Positions 55,401-64,000 of a stretch of DNA of 64,000 bases are shown piece after piece (position 1 is the first letter of the stretch; the number at the start of each line of letters is the position of its first letter). The notes beneath the pieces are model-generated. The model saw nothing but the letters and a program-made list of their open reading frames with translations, made no database searches and was not told the origin of the DNA. The position numbers and the translations under genes were made by a program. The DNA is from Nipponacmea schrenckii (taxonomy: Eukaryota; Mollusca; Gastropoda; Lottiidae), in assembly GCA_030562195.1 (NCBI GenBank), contig JAUJPP010000005.1:34087106-34151105 (forward strand), given 5' to 3'.

Positions 55401-58400
55401 ATTATCAAAATCCTCGACACGATAACCATAAACAGTATAATCTACGCATGTAAATGTGCCTATTTGCAAGGTATTTGTTGTAGCTTGACATTGTGAAGAT
55501 GACATGGTTTCCCACCCCAAAATGAGTACTTTGAGTGTATAAATATAACATTTATAAAAAATCGCTCCTTACTATTAAATTCAAAATTGACGTTCAATCA
55601 CCTATTCTTGTCAATTTCAGATTCATCAATTGATTATATGTGCCATTACCGTCTAGTAGATCCAAATAAAATTGATTCATATGCCAAAGCTTTTGTTGTA
55701 GAGGATAGCAATCTAGATACTGTAATCACTTACAAGGTATATAAAACGTATTTCCCTCAAAGACACAATCACCTTTCGTTTATGTCGACAACAGTAACTA
55801 CACTTTTCAAATTATTATTATTACATGTATTATTTGCATGTTTTAAGATACATTGTATTACAAATGTTCCGCGATTTTCGAAAAGTTTTCGGCCAGGCTC
55901 TTTAAAGTGGTGTAGGGGGATGCGACATAATTCACCAATTGTTCGCGTTCACCACACTGTATTGCATGTTTTGTAGGAAATTCGTACAGCTTTAGATGGA
56001 ATACCCACAGCACAGCATGTTACAAATAAACAGAAAGACTACGTTTTTAAGGTAAAACAGTTTCTGTTCAGATATGTAGACCGCATTCACAATCCTTTTA
56101 TTCATAAATCATCCATTTTGGTATCCCTTCGATTATATTGACATGTTGTCTGGATAGTTGCATGGCCAAAAACTTATCAATTGTTCCCAGAGTCAACTAG
56201 CAACACTGAATTCAACCGGATTTTTTTATGTTGTCCAGAGCTACCTTCAACAGGACGAGTCTTGAGAAGTTGTTCAGAGCTTCCCTGCAACAATTCTGGA
56301 CTTTAGATGATGTTCAAAGCTACTTTCGACAGTACTGGACTTTGTTTGGATGTTTCCAGAGTTACCTTCGACAGTACTCGACTTTGTTTGGATGTTTTCA
56401 GAGTTACATTCGACAGTACTGAACTTTGTTTGGAGGTTTCCTAAGTGACCTACAACAGTACTGAACACTGTTTGGATGTTTCCTAAGTTACCTACGACAG
56501 TACTTGACTTTGTTTGGATGTCTTCAGAGCTACATTCGACAGTACTGAACTTTGTTTGGAGGTTTCCTAAGTTACCTACGACAGTACTGAACTTTGTTTG
56601 GATGTTTCCTAAGTTAAGGCAAAATTCCACTTGTGCGATTAGAGTGAAACTTAATCGCAAGTCGCTTGTCGCATGGTGTAAAGTATGCGATTAAAAATAA
56701 TCGCTAGAATGGAAACTAAATAGTTAAACTTTCTGTGCGATCACATGCGATTAATAGGAAAAAAGCATGCGACAAGTGTACATTTTTTGGTGAGACCATG
56801 AGACCAACGTGTTTGATATTAAATCGCATACACCCTGCGATAACCATATTAATCGCTTACTTTCTTGTCATCTCCTACAGCAATTTCAAACGGTAGTCTG
56901 TACCGTGCTGCCAGTTTTCTTTTTCATTGTAAATATTTGTATCACGTGTTGTCCCAACCATTGCGATTCTTTATTTAGTCGCACAAGTGGACACTGAAGC
57001 CACATGCGATCAATTTTTGTAGGAAAGTATGCGACTACCTGCGATTTCAGTTTTCTGGCGATAAAACCATGCGATTAATTTTTGTGGTCGTAAGTACTTT
57101 AATCGCCCATGTGGAATTTGGCCTTTACCTACGACAGTACTGGACTGTGTTTGGATGTTTTCAGAGTTACATTTGACACTTCTGGACTTTGTTTGGATGT
57201 TTCCGTATTTACCCTCGACAGTACTTGACTTTTTTGGGAGGTTTCCAGATGTACCTTCAACACTTTTTTGGGAGGGTACTGTACTTTTCGGAATTTAAAA
57301 AAAGTTAATATTCACTTATCCACATCACACTAAAACTAAATCGCCTGCGATTTTTTTTTATCAGGTTCTACATATAAACGATGCAACTCATGTGACATTT
57401 CGTATGTTTGCTGTAGTAACGGCTTTATGTGAGAGAATAACAGCCATGGAGTAAGTCTTAAGATTGCTTTAAATATCTCCTAAAATTCAATAATGTTACT
57501 AAAAACACCAGCCTCAGATTGATAGAAGACATTGGTTCCTGATTTGTATCATGATTTGCAACATTATTTGAAAATACAATTGTAAGCGACTGACCGATGG
57601 TATTAACAAAGGGTCTGGTTAATGGGATATTCAAAGCATAATAAACAGCTATATGATAAGACTGATAAGCAGCATCATTATTTAATATTACTCTTTTACA
57701 GTTCAATTAGTAAACATTTAATGGAAGTCTGTAACTTGGCTGATATAGAAAGAAAACTGGATTTATACCAGTCAATGTTTTATCATAATATTCCATGTTA
57801 TCGTGATTCCAATTTCATTACCTCGGAATCCTTGAAAATTGAATTGATTGCTGGAGGTCTGAATTGGAAACAACAGAAATTTATCATGGAGAAAATGGAA
57901 CCAAATGACTGGGGAGAGGTAGATGTACAGTTTTTATTAAGAAGTAATATTGACAGTCAAGTCAAACACTGATATATTTAGTGGTTACTGCATCATGTCT
58001 TATTACTATCTATGACTGGTTACTTGGATTTGCCCCGCATCTTGACATTTTCGACATACGTTTCATCTTGCAACAGACTACTCATGACACGTCAACACTC
58101 TCCGGATATTTCTGGACCTATAACCACTTCCTCAGGGAAGATGCGGACGTGATTTTGTCAATGGGAACCACAAGGGGTATCCCATGAGTGAGTTCATAAA
58201 TACGTAGACAAATACTCTATAATGATATTGTCTCTGTGTCCCACAACGTATAGCGATACAGTCCAGGGATATTGAAGATTGAATATATTGTGTCGTCAAC
58301 TAAAATATTTTATGAAGAGTTTCGGTATTTGGAATTTGACGCGCGTCATTAGCTTAGCGGTCTTATTACTTATTATACTACAATGGAAAGATTCTAGAAG

Positions 58401-58969
58401 AAGTAATAAACATGTAAATTAATGCTTTCGGTGCTTTATTCTTTTCAGATTTCCTTCCTAGATTATATGTGTTATATTCCATTGTTTATGTCTATGCATG
58501 ATAACATAGTAGATAATCCATTAGATATGTCGGACAAAAAATACCAAGTTCCACCAAGAAAACGACCCCCATCGGTTCAAAGGGATATGAACCCTCTTGG
58601 TCAACCATTAAGCCAAAACTCAACTTTTTTACTAAAGAAACAAGCCAAGGACCTCTCGGATGGTAAAATAGACAAGGATTGTTTGAAAGCAGAAAAGGTT
58701 GAGTTACTTCTTAAATATGCGAAGTGAGTATGATTTTTCAATAAATTTTTTTAAGGCTTTCTCTTATTATAACGATTTTGAAACCTGACAGTGAATCCGA
58801 AAACAGAACACCTCAAAACAGCAAGATAGTATTATTTTTTTTATCCCTCTCTGAAAATAGAACAATTTGGATTATACATCCTATTTTCAGACTTCCTGAA
58901 ATTCCTAAAAGCAGAGAATCGAGGAAAAATGAAGAAGCTGAAGAGGAAAAGATGGATCTTATCTATTGA
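49374..58969 (+). CDS. 3' cassette B (19 exons), paralogue of cassette A
   Basis: Exons: 49374-49452, 49722-50182, 50444-50459, 50750-51175, 51310-51543, 51731-51783, 51969-52034, 52219-52284, 52554-52592, 52862-53013, 54109-54238, 54358-54483, 55097-55159, 55621-55736, 55977-56051, 57365-57450, 57702-57918, 58449-58723, 58891-58969. All GT-AG. Joined to the trunk (without T3) the total is 4218 nt, 1405 residues plus stop, in one frame. It starts with an acceptor in phase 1 and has no initiating Met exon, so it needs an upstream exon; the trunk exon T8 fits. Same order of parts as cassette A, ending in the EF-hand region. B7-B9 are short linker exons without clear counterparts in A; B13 is extra. 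An independent promoter is not excluded. Confidence 0.82.
49722..50182 (+). CDS. Cassette B exon B2, two GGTR/ESYHS modules
   Basis: Acceptor TTAAATTCAG, donor GTGAGT. KMSKAERAEYEAGKRNSDSE, FSYRSVYSAGGTRKVRRKKK, EDGTYGDSESYHSSQDED, an acidic/basic spacer, then YSYKSDVSEGGTRTITKHKR and DEDGNVIDN. The open frame continues past the donor into intron; the donor is set by the phase required by B3. Confidence 0.86.
50444..50459 (+). CDS. Cassette B microexon B3 (16 nt)
   Basis: TTCATTACAG|GCTCGATATCAGATGG|GTAAGT; phase 1 to 2, matching the A4 microexon phases. Confidence 0.8.
50750..51175 (+). CDS. Cassette B exon B4, coiled-coil-like charged region
   Basis: Acceptor TTTTGTTAG, donor GTAAGA. YMAEKLRQLEGVADALDVDV, EEQAAEEQRQREKLEEFNRL, YDPSWPGVKPSDKPNIELPN, then LTEEEKKKVAEELVKKQKER and a KERE-type helix. 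TEEEKKK aligns with A5. Confidence 0.86.
51310..51543 (+). CDS. Cassette B exon B5
   Basis: Acceptor CTTTTGCAG, donor GTAAGA; LRRELTSENIEKERENQRIA, then KHQSMVTYEKGAARDLNTPI. Shares MV(S/T)YEKGA with A6. Confidence 0.85.
51731..51783 (+). CDS. Cassette B exon B6
   Basis: Acceptor AATTTTTCAG, donor GTAAAA; WKRKPRELKNSNNRKGK, phase 2 to 1 like A7. Confidence 0.8.
51969..52034 (+). CDS. Cassette B exon B7
   Basis: Acceptor TTTTCTAG, donor GTAGGC; DSSAFDYTPTAKLNSLNRKY GT, phase 1 to 1, 66 nt. Confidence 0.75.
52219..52284 (+). CDS. Cassette B exon B8
   Basis: Acceptor TGTTTCAG, donor GTAACT; DKNQESTDKAKRDKHFMNSP IP, 66 nt, phase 1 to 1. B7-B9 are phase-symmetric and could be skipped individually. 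Confidence 0.75.
52554..52592 (+). CDS. Cassette B exon B9
   Basis: Acceptor AATTTCAG, donor GTGAGT; EKKDLEDDNSQKP, 39 nt, phase-symmetric. Confidence 0.72.
52862..53013 (+). CDS. Cassette B exon B10, LGIDP motif
   Basis: Acceptor CTTGTTTAG, donor GTATGA; WKKFSVDENGNISLKPGEKI then KLSADDLRKLGIDPNLSEAE. Clear paralogue of A11. Confidence 0.86.
53014..54108. other. Intron B10-B11, 1.1 kb
   Basis: Contains a TTTATTTGTTTATCTG low-complexity patch near 53225; nothing else recognised. Confidence 0.5.
54109..54238 (+). CDS. Cassette B exon B11
   Basis: Acceptor ACATTATAG, donor GTGAGC; EKLGDDIIFEEEDDYEFYRE then acidic DVDLIDVLDREKSIIK. 130 nt, same length and phases as A12. Confidence 0.85.
54358..54483 (+). 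CDS. Cassette B exon B12
   Basis: Acceptor TTCTTATAG, donor GTAAAT; TGVRRVNLLLRAGGSQLQVH then LQKVLDSSKLKEYYAEDLDE. Paralogue of A13. Confidence 0.86.
55097..55159 (+). CDS. Cassette B exon B13 (no A counterpart)
   Basis: Acceptor TTCTGTTAG, donor GTATGT; TPEIDFQKYKNDFASNIDER, 63 nt, phase 1 to 1, so optional splicing would keep frame. Confidence 0.75.
55621..55736 (+). CDS. Cassette B exon B14, EF-hand start
   Basis: Acceptor TCAATTTCAG, donor GTATAT; SSIDYMCHYRLVDPNKIDSY, AKAFVVEDSNLDTVITYK. Loop DSNLDTVITYKE (last Glu from B15) has D1, N3, D5, I8 and E12: canonical EF-hand. 116 nt, equal to A14. Confidence 0.88.
55977..56051 (+). CDS. Cassette B exon B15
   Basis: Acceptor GTTTTGTAG, donor GTAAAA; EIRTALDGIPTAQHVTNKQK then DYVFK, 75 nt as A15. 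Confidence 0.86.
56228..57290. repeat. 42-bp intronic minisatellite, split by a TIR element
   Basis: Units of about 42 bp with TTTGTTTGGATGTTTCC and ACCTTCGACAGTACTGGAC at 56228-56616 and 57128-57280. Lies in the intron between B15 and B16; the 128-codon minus frame is a by-product. The array is interrupted by the element at 56617-57124. Confidence 0.9.
56617..57124. mobile_element. 508-bp Harbinger-like TIR element with TTA duplication
   Basis: Ends AGGCAAAATTCCACTTGTGC and (reverse complement) AGGCCAAATTCCACATGGGC, with TTA on both sides (56614-56616 and 57125-57127). Removing it restores the minisatellite phrase AAGTTACCTACGACAG. A 3-bp TWA duplication is typical of PIF/Harbinger. The interior repeats TGCGATTA / AATCGCA many times; no coding frame. 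Confidence 0.85.
57365..57450 (+). CDS. Cassette B exon B16
   Basis: Acceptor TTTTTATCAG, donor GTAAGT; VLHINDATHVTFRMFAVVTA then LCERITAM. 86 nt, same as A16. Confidence 0.87.
57702..57918 (+). CDS. Cassette B exon B17
   Basis: Acceptor CTTTTACAG, donor GTAGAT; SISKHLMEVCNLADIERKLD, LYQSMFYHNIPCYRDSNFIT, LKIELIAGGLNWKQQKFIME. The EF-like acidic loop of A17 (TDGDSS) is replaced by IPCYRDSN, so calcium binding is likely lost here. Confidence 0.87.
58449..58723 (+). CDS. Cassette B exon B18
   Basis: Acceptor TTCTTTTCAG, donor GTGAGT; ISFLDYMCYIPLFMSMHDNI then VDNPLDMSDKKYQV and a diverged basic tail. Near-identical start to A18 in DNA as well as protein. Confidence 0.87.
58891..58969 (+). CDS. 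Cassette B terminal exon B19
   Basis: Acceptor CTATTTTCAG; LPEIPKSRESRKNEEAEEEK MDLIY then TGA. Followed by AATAAA at 58993-58998, only 24 bp downstream, so a usable poly(A) signal is close. Confidence 0.84.
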
Positions 58970-58992
58970 TATTCTTTTAATTCTTATAATTT

Positions 58993-58998
58993 AATAAA
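58993..58998 (+). terminator. Poly(A) signal AATAAA for cassette B
   Basis: First AATAAA after the TGA at 58967-58969. Confidence 0.6.
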
Positions 58999-59370
58999 TT
59001 TTATGTCATATTTGGTCGTTTTAAACTTTTAGACATACATGTAGGTTACGGAAATAGAAAAGAACAGAATAGAATAGGTTTATTTCCTATGCATAAAAAA
59101 TCCTATATGATATTAAGAACTACAACACTAAAAAAACAAATATATACTTAATGTATGGTGATTTTGAGTGAATGATGATTTGAATCAGAATATTTCACGA
59201 TGAATGATCATTTAAATGAATATAATTTTAAAATTTGATTTCGATAATATAAGTTTTACATGAATGAGAATTACATAGAAAATTACAAATGAAATATCAT
59301 AATTAGCATACCTTTTGTATGATATACATGTATGGTAATTTAATGGCCATGTTTTAATCTTAAAAACTTT
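58999..59370. other. AT-rich 3' flank of the gene
   Basis: No further feature seen. Confidence 0.45.
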
Positions 59371-59374
59371 TATG

Positions 59375-59940
59375 CTATATAATTATTGAAATGAGATGTG
59401 ATAGTTTTGAGTTGTGTATGCTGTATTATAATTGAAATGAGATGTGATAATTTTGATAATAAAAATTGTGTAGGCCTATTACATATTATAATCGAATGAG
59501 ATGTTACTTTTTTGATAGGTTTTGAATGCTGTATGACAGTTGAAATGTAGATGAAATTTATTTATTTTATCTATACTCGTGTTTTCTATATAATAATTGA
59601 AATGAGATGTGGTACTTTTGATAAAATAAGTTATGTATGCTATATAATAATTGAAATGAGATGTGGTACTTTTGATAAAATAAGTTATGTATGCTATATA
59701 ATAATTGAAATGAGATGTGGTACTTTTGATAAAATAAGTTATGTATGCTATATAATAGTTGAAATGAGATTTGGAACTTTTGATAAAATAAGTTATGTAT
59801 GCTATATAATAGTTGAAATGAGATTTGGAACTTTTGATAAAATAAGTTATGTATGCTATATAATAATTGAAATGAGATGTGGTACTTTTGATAAAATGTA
59901 TGCTATAATAATTGACATGATATGATTGTGATAATTTCGA
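59375..59940. repeat. 54-bp minisatellite
   Basis: Six clean 54-bp units with TATAATAATTGAAATGAGAT and ACTTTTGATAAAATAAGTTA at 59580-59910, preceded by degenerate units. The 124-codon plus frame is a by-product. Confidence 0.9.
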
Positions 59941-60465
59941 TAAAATAAATTGAGTATAAACAAAATTTGTATGTTATGCAATATATTCTTTAATGAAGTA
60001 GGGTAAATTTAACGTTTCACGTTTATAAAAAAAAAAAAAACCTTGAAATAAGATGATTTTAATCGGTAATTCTGCATTAATGAAGTTTTAGATAGAATGT
60101 CGATTTGATATGAAAGGTTTAAGTTTTAGTTATATTATAATCACTATTTGAATTGCATTTTAGTGTATATATTTAAATGAGCTGTGATGGTTTTTTTGTG
60201 ATATGATAATGATAATCAGAAGCATTTTATTCATTATAAATAGAGATCTTTTTATTATATATTCCTATTATAGTGTGGTACTTATTTGATATGTTTAAAT
60301 TATGATAATGAATGTAAACTTGTCATTTTGTCAATGATATTTATTACAGCTATAAAACAATAAGAATCGCGTTTATAATCGATCCTTTCTGTAGACTTTG
60401 TTTTCACATTGTAAAAATATTCATTATCGCAACAGCGAGTAGTAAATGTGATCGAAAATAGCCCA

Positions 60466-61441
60466 ATTTTTATACGCCCACATGAAATGGGGGGCGTATA
60501 TTGTCGTCACCCTGTCCGTTCGTCGGTCCGTCCGTCGGTCTGTCTGTCCACAATTGCTCGTAAACACTCAAGAGGGCGCAATTCTTAGCGGATTTTGATG
60601 AAACTTGATATGAGTGTATTGAAAAAATTTAGTATGAGTTCGTTCTTGCCCTTGTTCTCTACAATGTGCAATTCTTGGTGGATTTTGATGAAACTTGGTG
60701 TGAGAGTGTTTTATAACTCAAAGATGAACCCTATTGAAAATCAGCCAAATCGAAAAATATTTAGTATGAGTTATAGCCCTTGTTCTTGAAAACGCTGTTC
60801 AAATTTAGCTTGTAAACACTCTTGAAAGAGCAATTCTTTTGGCTCGTAATCAGTCTGCAAGTCACATTTCTTGACTGATTTTAACAGAACTTGGCATGAG
60901 TATGTGTAATCACCTTAGGACGAACCCTATTGAAAATCAGATAAATCTTTAAATATTTAATAGCAGTTATTGCTCTGTTTTTGAATAAGCGTTAAAACAC
61001 TCTAGAAGGCACAATGCTTTACAGATTTTGACAGAACTGGTTGAAATTTTTAATTATCATTCAAGGATGGCCCCTATTGAAAACAAGAAATATCACAAAA
61101 TATTTAATATGAATTACATGTATTGCCCGCGTTCTTTTGAAACGCGTTCGGTTTTTGGTTCGTTTTTCCAAAGCACAATTCCTTACGGATTTTGATGTAT
61201 TTAGTTAGTTTAAATTGTTTGTTATCACCCAAGAGTGAATCCTTTTAACAATCAAAAATACTGAAAATCTTTAATGAGTTATTATTGCCTTGTTTTTAGG
61301 TATAATTCTTACCTGATTTTAATGAAACTTAGTAATATTGTACATTTATCACCCTAGAAAAGAAGTCTATGTATATTTCATTTTTTATTCAAAATCAAAG
61401 CTGCCAATGGGCGTATATTACCTTGCCTGGCAAGCTATCTT
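60466..61441 (+). repeat. Dispersed GGCGTATATT repeat, long copy
   Basis: Starts TATACGCCCACATGAAATGG and GGGGGCGTATATTGTCGTCA with TCCGTCGGTC simple repeats; ends TGGGCGTATATTACCTTGCC. The interior has several diverged subunits of GGATTTTGATGAAACTTG ... GATGAACCCTATTGAAAATC. A second partial copy lies inverted at 3980-4330. Class unknown; this kind of repeat is common in molluscs. Confidence 0.8.
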
Positions 61442-61449
61442 ATAAACAC

Positions 61450-61720
61450 TTCATAATGTGCAATGTTATGCCACTTTAACATTGTGTTTCCAGCGGCCAC
61501 AACAGCCCCGTTTGCCCAACGTTTGTGGTACCGTTGGATTTTCGCAGCAAGGTTCTGGGTCTACCAGAAATGCATGTATTTTGCCTCACGGTCCGAACTT
61601 CAACTTGATGCATTTTTCGTATCCTGTGCAGGCCGTGATAAAAACGAAATTGTGACCTTGGATTTGGTTCAAACAGTTCCTATGGTACACGAGCCACTGA
61701 TCATATACTGACAGGAATTT
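61450..61720 (+). other. GC-richer stretch with overlapping frames, unassigned
   Basis: Two overlapping open frames (61458-61655 and 61463-61711) in locally GC-richer DNA; CVFPAATTAPFAQRLWYRWI-like reading is protein-like but unassignable. Possibly a fragment of a mobile element. Confidence 0.2.
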
Positions 61721-62423
61721 TGTCAATGCCAACCTTTATACACTATACACTAGTTTGAGTAATACTATTCTGGGCCAATTCAAGAAACAGCACTTTGTTT
61801 GGCCTTTGGCATTTTGTCCCATAGCTTTAAGGCCCTTCCGTACTTTCATACCTTCCACCTAGTGTTAGTTTTAGTAAAGAGGCAAACTGAATTTTTCAAT
61901 CTCTTGTTTTTTGCCTGAAGTTTAAAGTATTGTATCACATAAAGCATCTAGTTTGATTTCATGGTATTTCATATTTAAGTCGTCCACATTCAATTTTCGT
62001 TTAAACGAAACAATTGGACTATTTAAACTATATTGCGTATGCATCATTGTATTATATTCGGTGCAAGATGTCGGAATATCGGCTAAATTTGATACAGATG
62101 TATTTTCTTATGGGTGTGAAGCAATTGGAAATTGTTTAAGTTTTGCGAGAGAGGAATGGGATTATGCTATCTCTCACGCAATTGCAAACAATTATGTATT
62201 GTGAAAACCTATACAGACGGCATAATTGGGATGATATTATAACAGTGGCACAGTTTATAATTAATGAAAATATCGGTTCTGGTGGTTTACATGGTTACAG
62301 ATGGATGTATCAGATGGATGGATGTTTCTAAATATATCGAGGTTTGGTGGATTCGAGGTATGTAAATACGTTTAAAACCCCCGCACCCGCGGAGGTGCGG
62401 AAAGTTTTATGTGCTTAGTTTTT

Positions 62424-62480
62424 CTGACTCTCCCCCAGCCATATCTGGCAAAATAGCTATCAGAGGCTGGGAATAGTCAG
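62424..62480. other. Imperfect 57-nt hairpin
   Basis: CTGACTCTCCCCCAGCC pairs with GGCTGGGAATAGTCAG across a ~24-nt loop that can add a CTG/CAG step. A second small stem, CCGCACC/GGTGCGG, lies just upstream (about 62380-62400). Could be a structured RNA or the tip of a foldback repeat. Confidence 0.35.
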
Positions 62481-62945
62481 CAAGTTTCGGACTACCTGGA
62501 CGTGTGGTCACCTGAGGAGAATTTCAAAAACTCGGAGTGCATCCACCAGAACCGGAAGTGATAGAAAGAAAAATGAAGTAGTTATATTGTTTAGAAAACC
62601 TGTTTATATTCTGGGATTTCCAGATCGACGGATAATAAGCATCTAAGCTAGAAATTTGTTGAAAAACTTTGTTTAAATTTTTTTTTGAAAAAAAATAATT
62701 TCAGCATTTTAAATTTTTCAATTGTATCAGATAAATCTTCCTACAATTAACTGTTGTCATTTCACATAATAATCTATAATCATTCCAATATGTCATTCAT
62801 TATCATTTTCCCTAAAACTCGTATTGTAATGCTTAAGCTGTCAACTTGATTTCGGTTTCATTTAATGTTAATCCGTTCATGTCCGAGATGCCTCGAGAGA
62901 CAAAGTAACACACGCCCGCGTGTAAGAAACAATAATGTTTTTCAT

Positions 62946-63122
62946 TCTCAGTCTAATTGAAATATAGACCTAACTTTCGTTCGTATTTTATTAGTTTCGT
63001 TTCTAATGTTTTTATTAGCTATTGGCTTTGTACTTAACCACTACAGTTAGGTCTAACACTGCCCTTCAATACGGACTGTTCGAACGACCTTTGACCTAAC
63101 TCAGTTTTAACCTAATGACCTC
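62946..63122 (-). repeat. Dispersed AGTTAGGTC repeat, copy 2 (inverted)
   Basis: Reverse complement of the repeat at 20254 and 63344; with the latter it forms an inverted pair with arms of ~175 bp and a ~220-bp spacer. Confidence 0.85.
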
Positions 63123-63343
63123 TGTTTTGACCGATCCACTAATTTTGAACTGATACAGAACAGCCAATGAAAAACCCTGGTAGAAAGCCATGCCACATAC
63201 TAGTATTAAACACACATTCTTTTAGCATAAACCTTCTTCGGTGTCCATATTGAATCCATAATAAAGAAATAATTTATCAGCGGTTGACGAAACAACCATA
63301 TTGTTCTACTTTCTATAAATACTTGATAAACTATTCTAATACG

Positions 63344-63551
63344 TTGTTCGCGTCACATTATCCATTCGCAGGGAATGGAAGCCACGTGATTGGTTAAAAC
63401 TGAGTTAGGTCAGAGGTCGTTCAGACAGTTCGTATAGAAGGGCAGTGTTAGACCTAACTGTTGTGGTTACGTACAAAGCCAATAGCTAATAAAAACATAC
63501 GAGACGAAACTAATAAAATACGAACGAAAGTTAGGTCTATATTTTAATTAG
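63344..63551 (+). repeat. Dispersed AGTTAGGTC repeat, copy 3
   Basis: Matches 20254-20455 in the same order: TTGTTCG(T/C)GTCACA start, GAATGGAAGCCA(T/C)GTGATT, GTTAGACCTAACTG, TATATTTTAATTAG end. Confidence 0.85.
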
Positions 63552-63559
63552 ACTGTTTC

Positions 63560-64000
63560 ATTCTATAACTTTGAATGCCGGTATATTTAAAATCCACCAA
63601 CCACGATAACGTACAGGTCTTATCCTATCGACTCTTTTCGAAACCGATTTTGAAATCCAGAGCAGCAACAAAATAGGCGACATTCGCTTATTGTTGATTA
63701 TTGTCATTATCAAGCCGTTCATAGGAAATTTGTTGATTCTGCCAAGCTAACAAGACAGGTGAACTTTACACCCCAATTAAAAGAACTGTGTATCGACGAA
63801 ACGGAATGTAAAAATTGTACTTTAGTCAGTTTCAGAACAGTGTTTATTGTCTAAAGATTTTCCGGAAAAGGAAAGCCTAATCACTAAATACTGCCTTGAC
63901 ATAATGATAAGCTGACTGAACGTAGTCGTAGAATGTGGGCTCAATAGTTACCCACGATACTCCTTTATCGTGACTTCTGACGTAAGCAAGGCCATTATTG
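63560..64000. other. Intergenic sequence, nothing recognised
   Basis: No supported feature up to the window edge. Confidence 0.4.

Noticed and set aside
55286..55510. Inverted 14-mer ATCTTCACAATGTC in the B13-B14 intron
   Set aside because: Perfect but short; no target duplication or further terminal match, so not called as an element.
56274..56660. 128-codon minus-strand frame (GNLGNIQTKFSTV repeats)
   Set aside because: By-product of the 42-bp minisatellite and extends into the inserted TIR element.
57981..58187. 68-codon frame with GC-richer sequence in intron B17-B18
   Set aside because: Protein-like at first sight, but no splice site in the needed phase and no recognisable domain.
59551..59925. 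124-codon frame with CYIIIEMRCGTFDKISYV repeats
   Set aside because: By-product of the 54-bp minisatellite.

Overview
This is an animal nuclear genome window: AT-rich, intron-dense and full of transposon remnants and minisatellites. A lophotrochozoan, most likely a mollusc, is suggested by the 'GGCGTATATT...CCTTGCCTGGCA' dispersed repeat, Penelope-like retroelements with GIY-YIG domains and many short terminal-inverted-repeat (TIR) elements. That placement is inference from repeat content only.

Left part (1-32.6 kb): no intact host gene was found. It holds minisatellites (38, 74, 20, 109, 24 and 54 bp units), three Penelope-like fragments (6.1, 8.0 and 22.1 kb), a piggyBac-like element with TTAA target copies (9.53-10.58 kb), a 208-bp TA-flanked TIR element inside a Penelope copy, a 3.78-kb tandem duplication (11.2-18.8 kb) whose unit carries a foldback-like element built of ~85-bp satellite arrays, a frameshifted protein-kinase fragment (19.3 kb) and a hAT-like element with an 8-bp target duplication (28.9-29.96 kb).

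Central part (32.67-58.97 kb, + strand): one large gene region that I do not recognise as a named family. A 5' trunk (first exon 32667, last trunk exon ending 39786) encodes five ~60-residue repeats with an invariant RTKSGR core. It is followed by two tandem, paralogous 3' cassettes of 19 exons each (A 40090-48880, B 49374-58969). Each has its own stop codon and poly(A) signal, and both open with an acceptor in the same phase (1) as the trunk donor. Each cassette encodes Lys/Ser/Tyr-rich GGTR...SESYHS modules, a charged linker, an LGIDP motif and a C-terminal EF-hand region. Coding lengths come out in frame for both trunk+A (4164 nt) and trunk+B (4218 nt). Only about 490 bp separates the cassettes and I see no first exon for B there, so the simplest reading is one gene with two mutually exclusive 3' halves; a tandem duplicate with a cryptic promoter is the alternative. 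The start of the last EF-region exon is almost identical between cassettes at the nucleotide level, suggesting gene conversion.

Right part (59-64 kb): a 54-bp minisatellite, a ~970-bp dispersed repeat beginning and ending in TATACGCCCA-type palindromes, an inverted pair of another dispersed repeat (third copy at 20.3 kb) and a hairpin candidate at 62.42 kb. No host gene is supported there.
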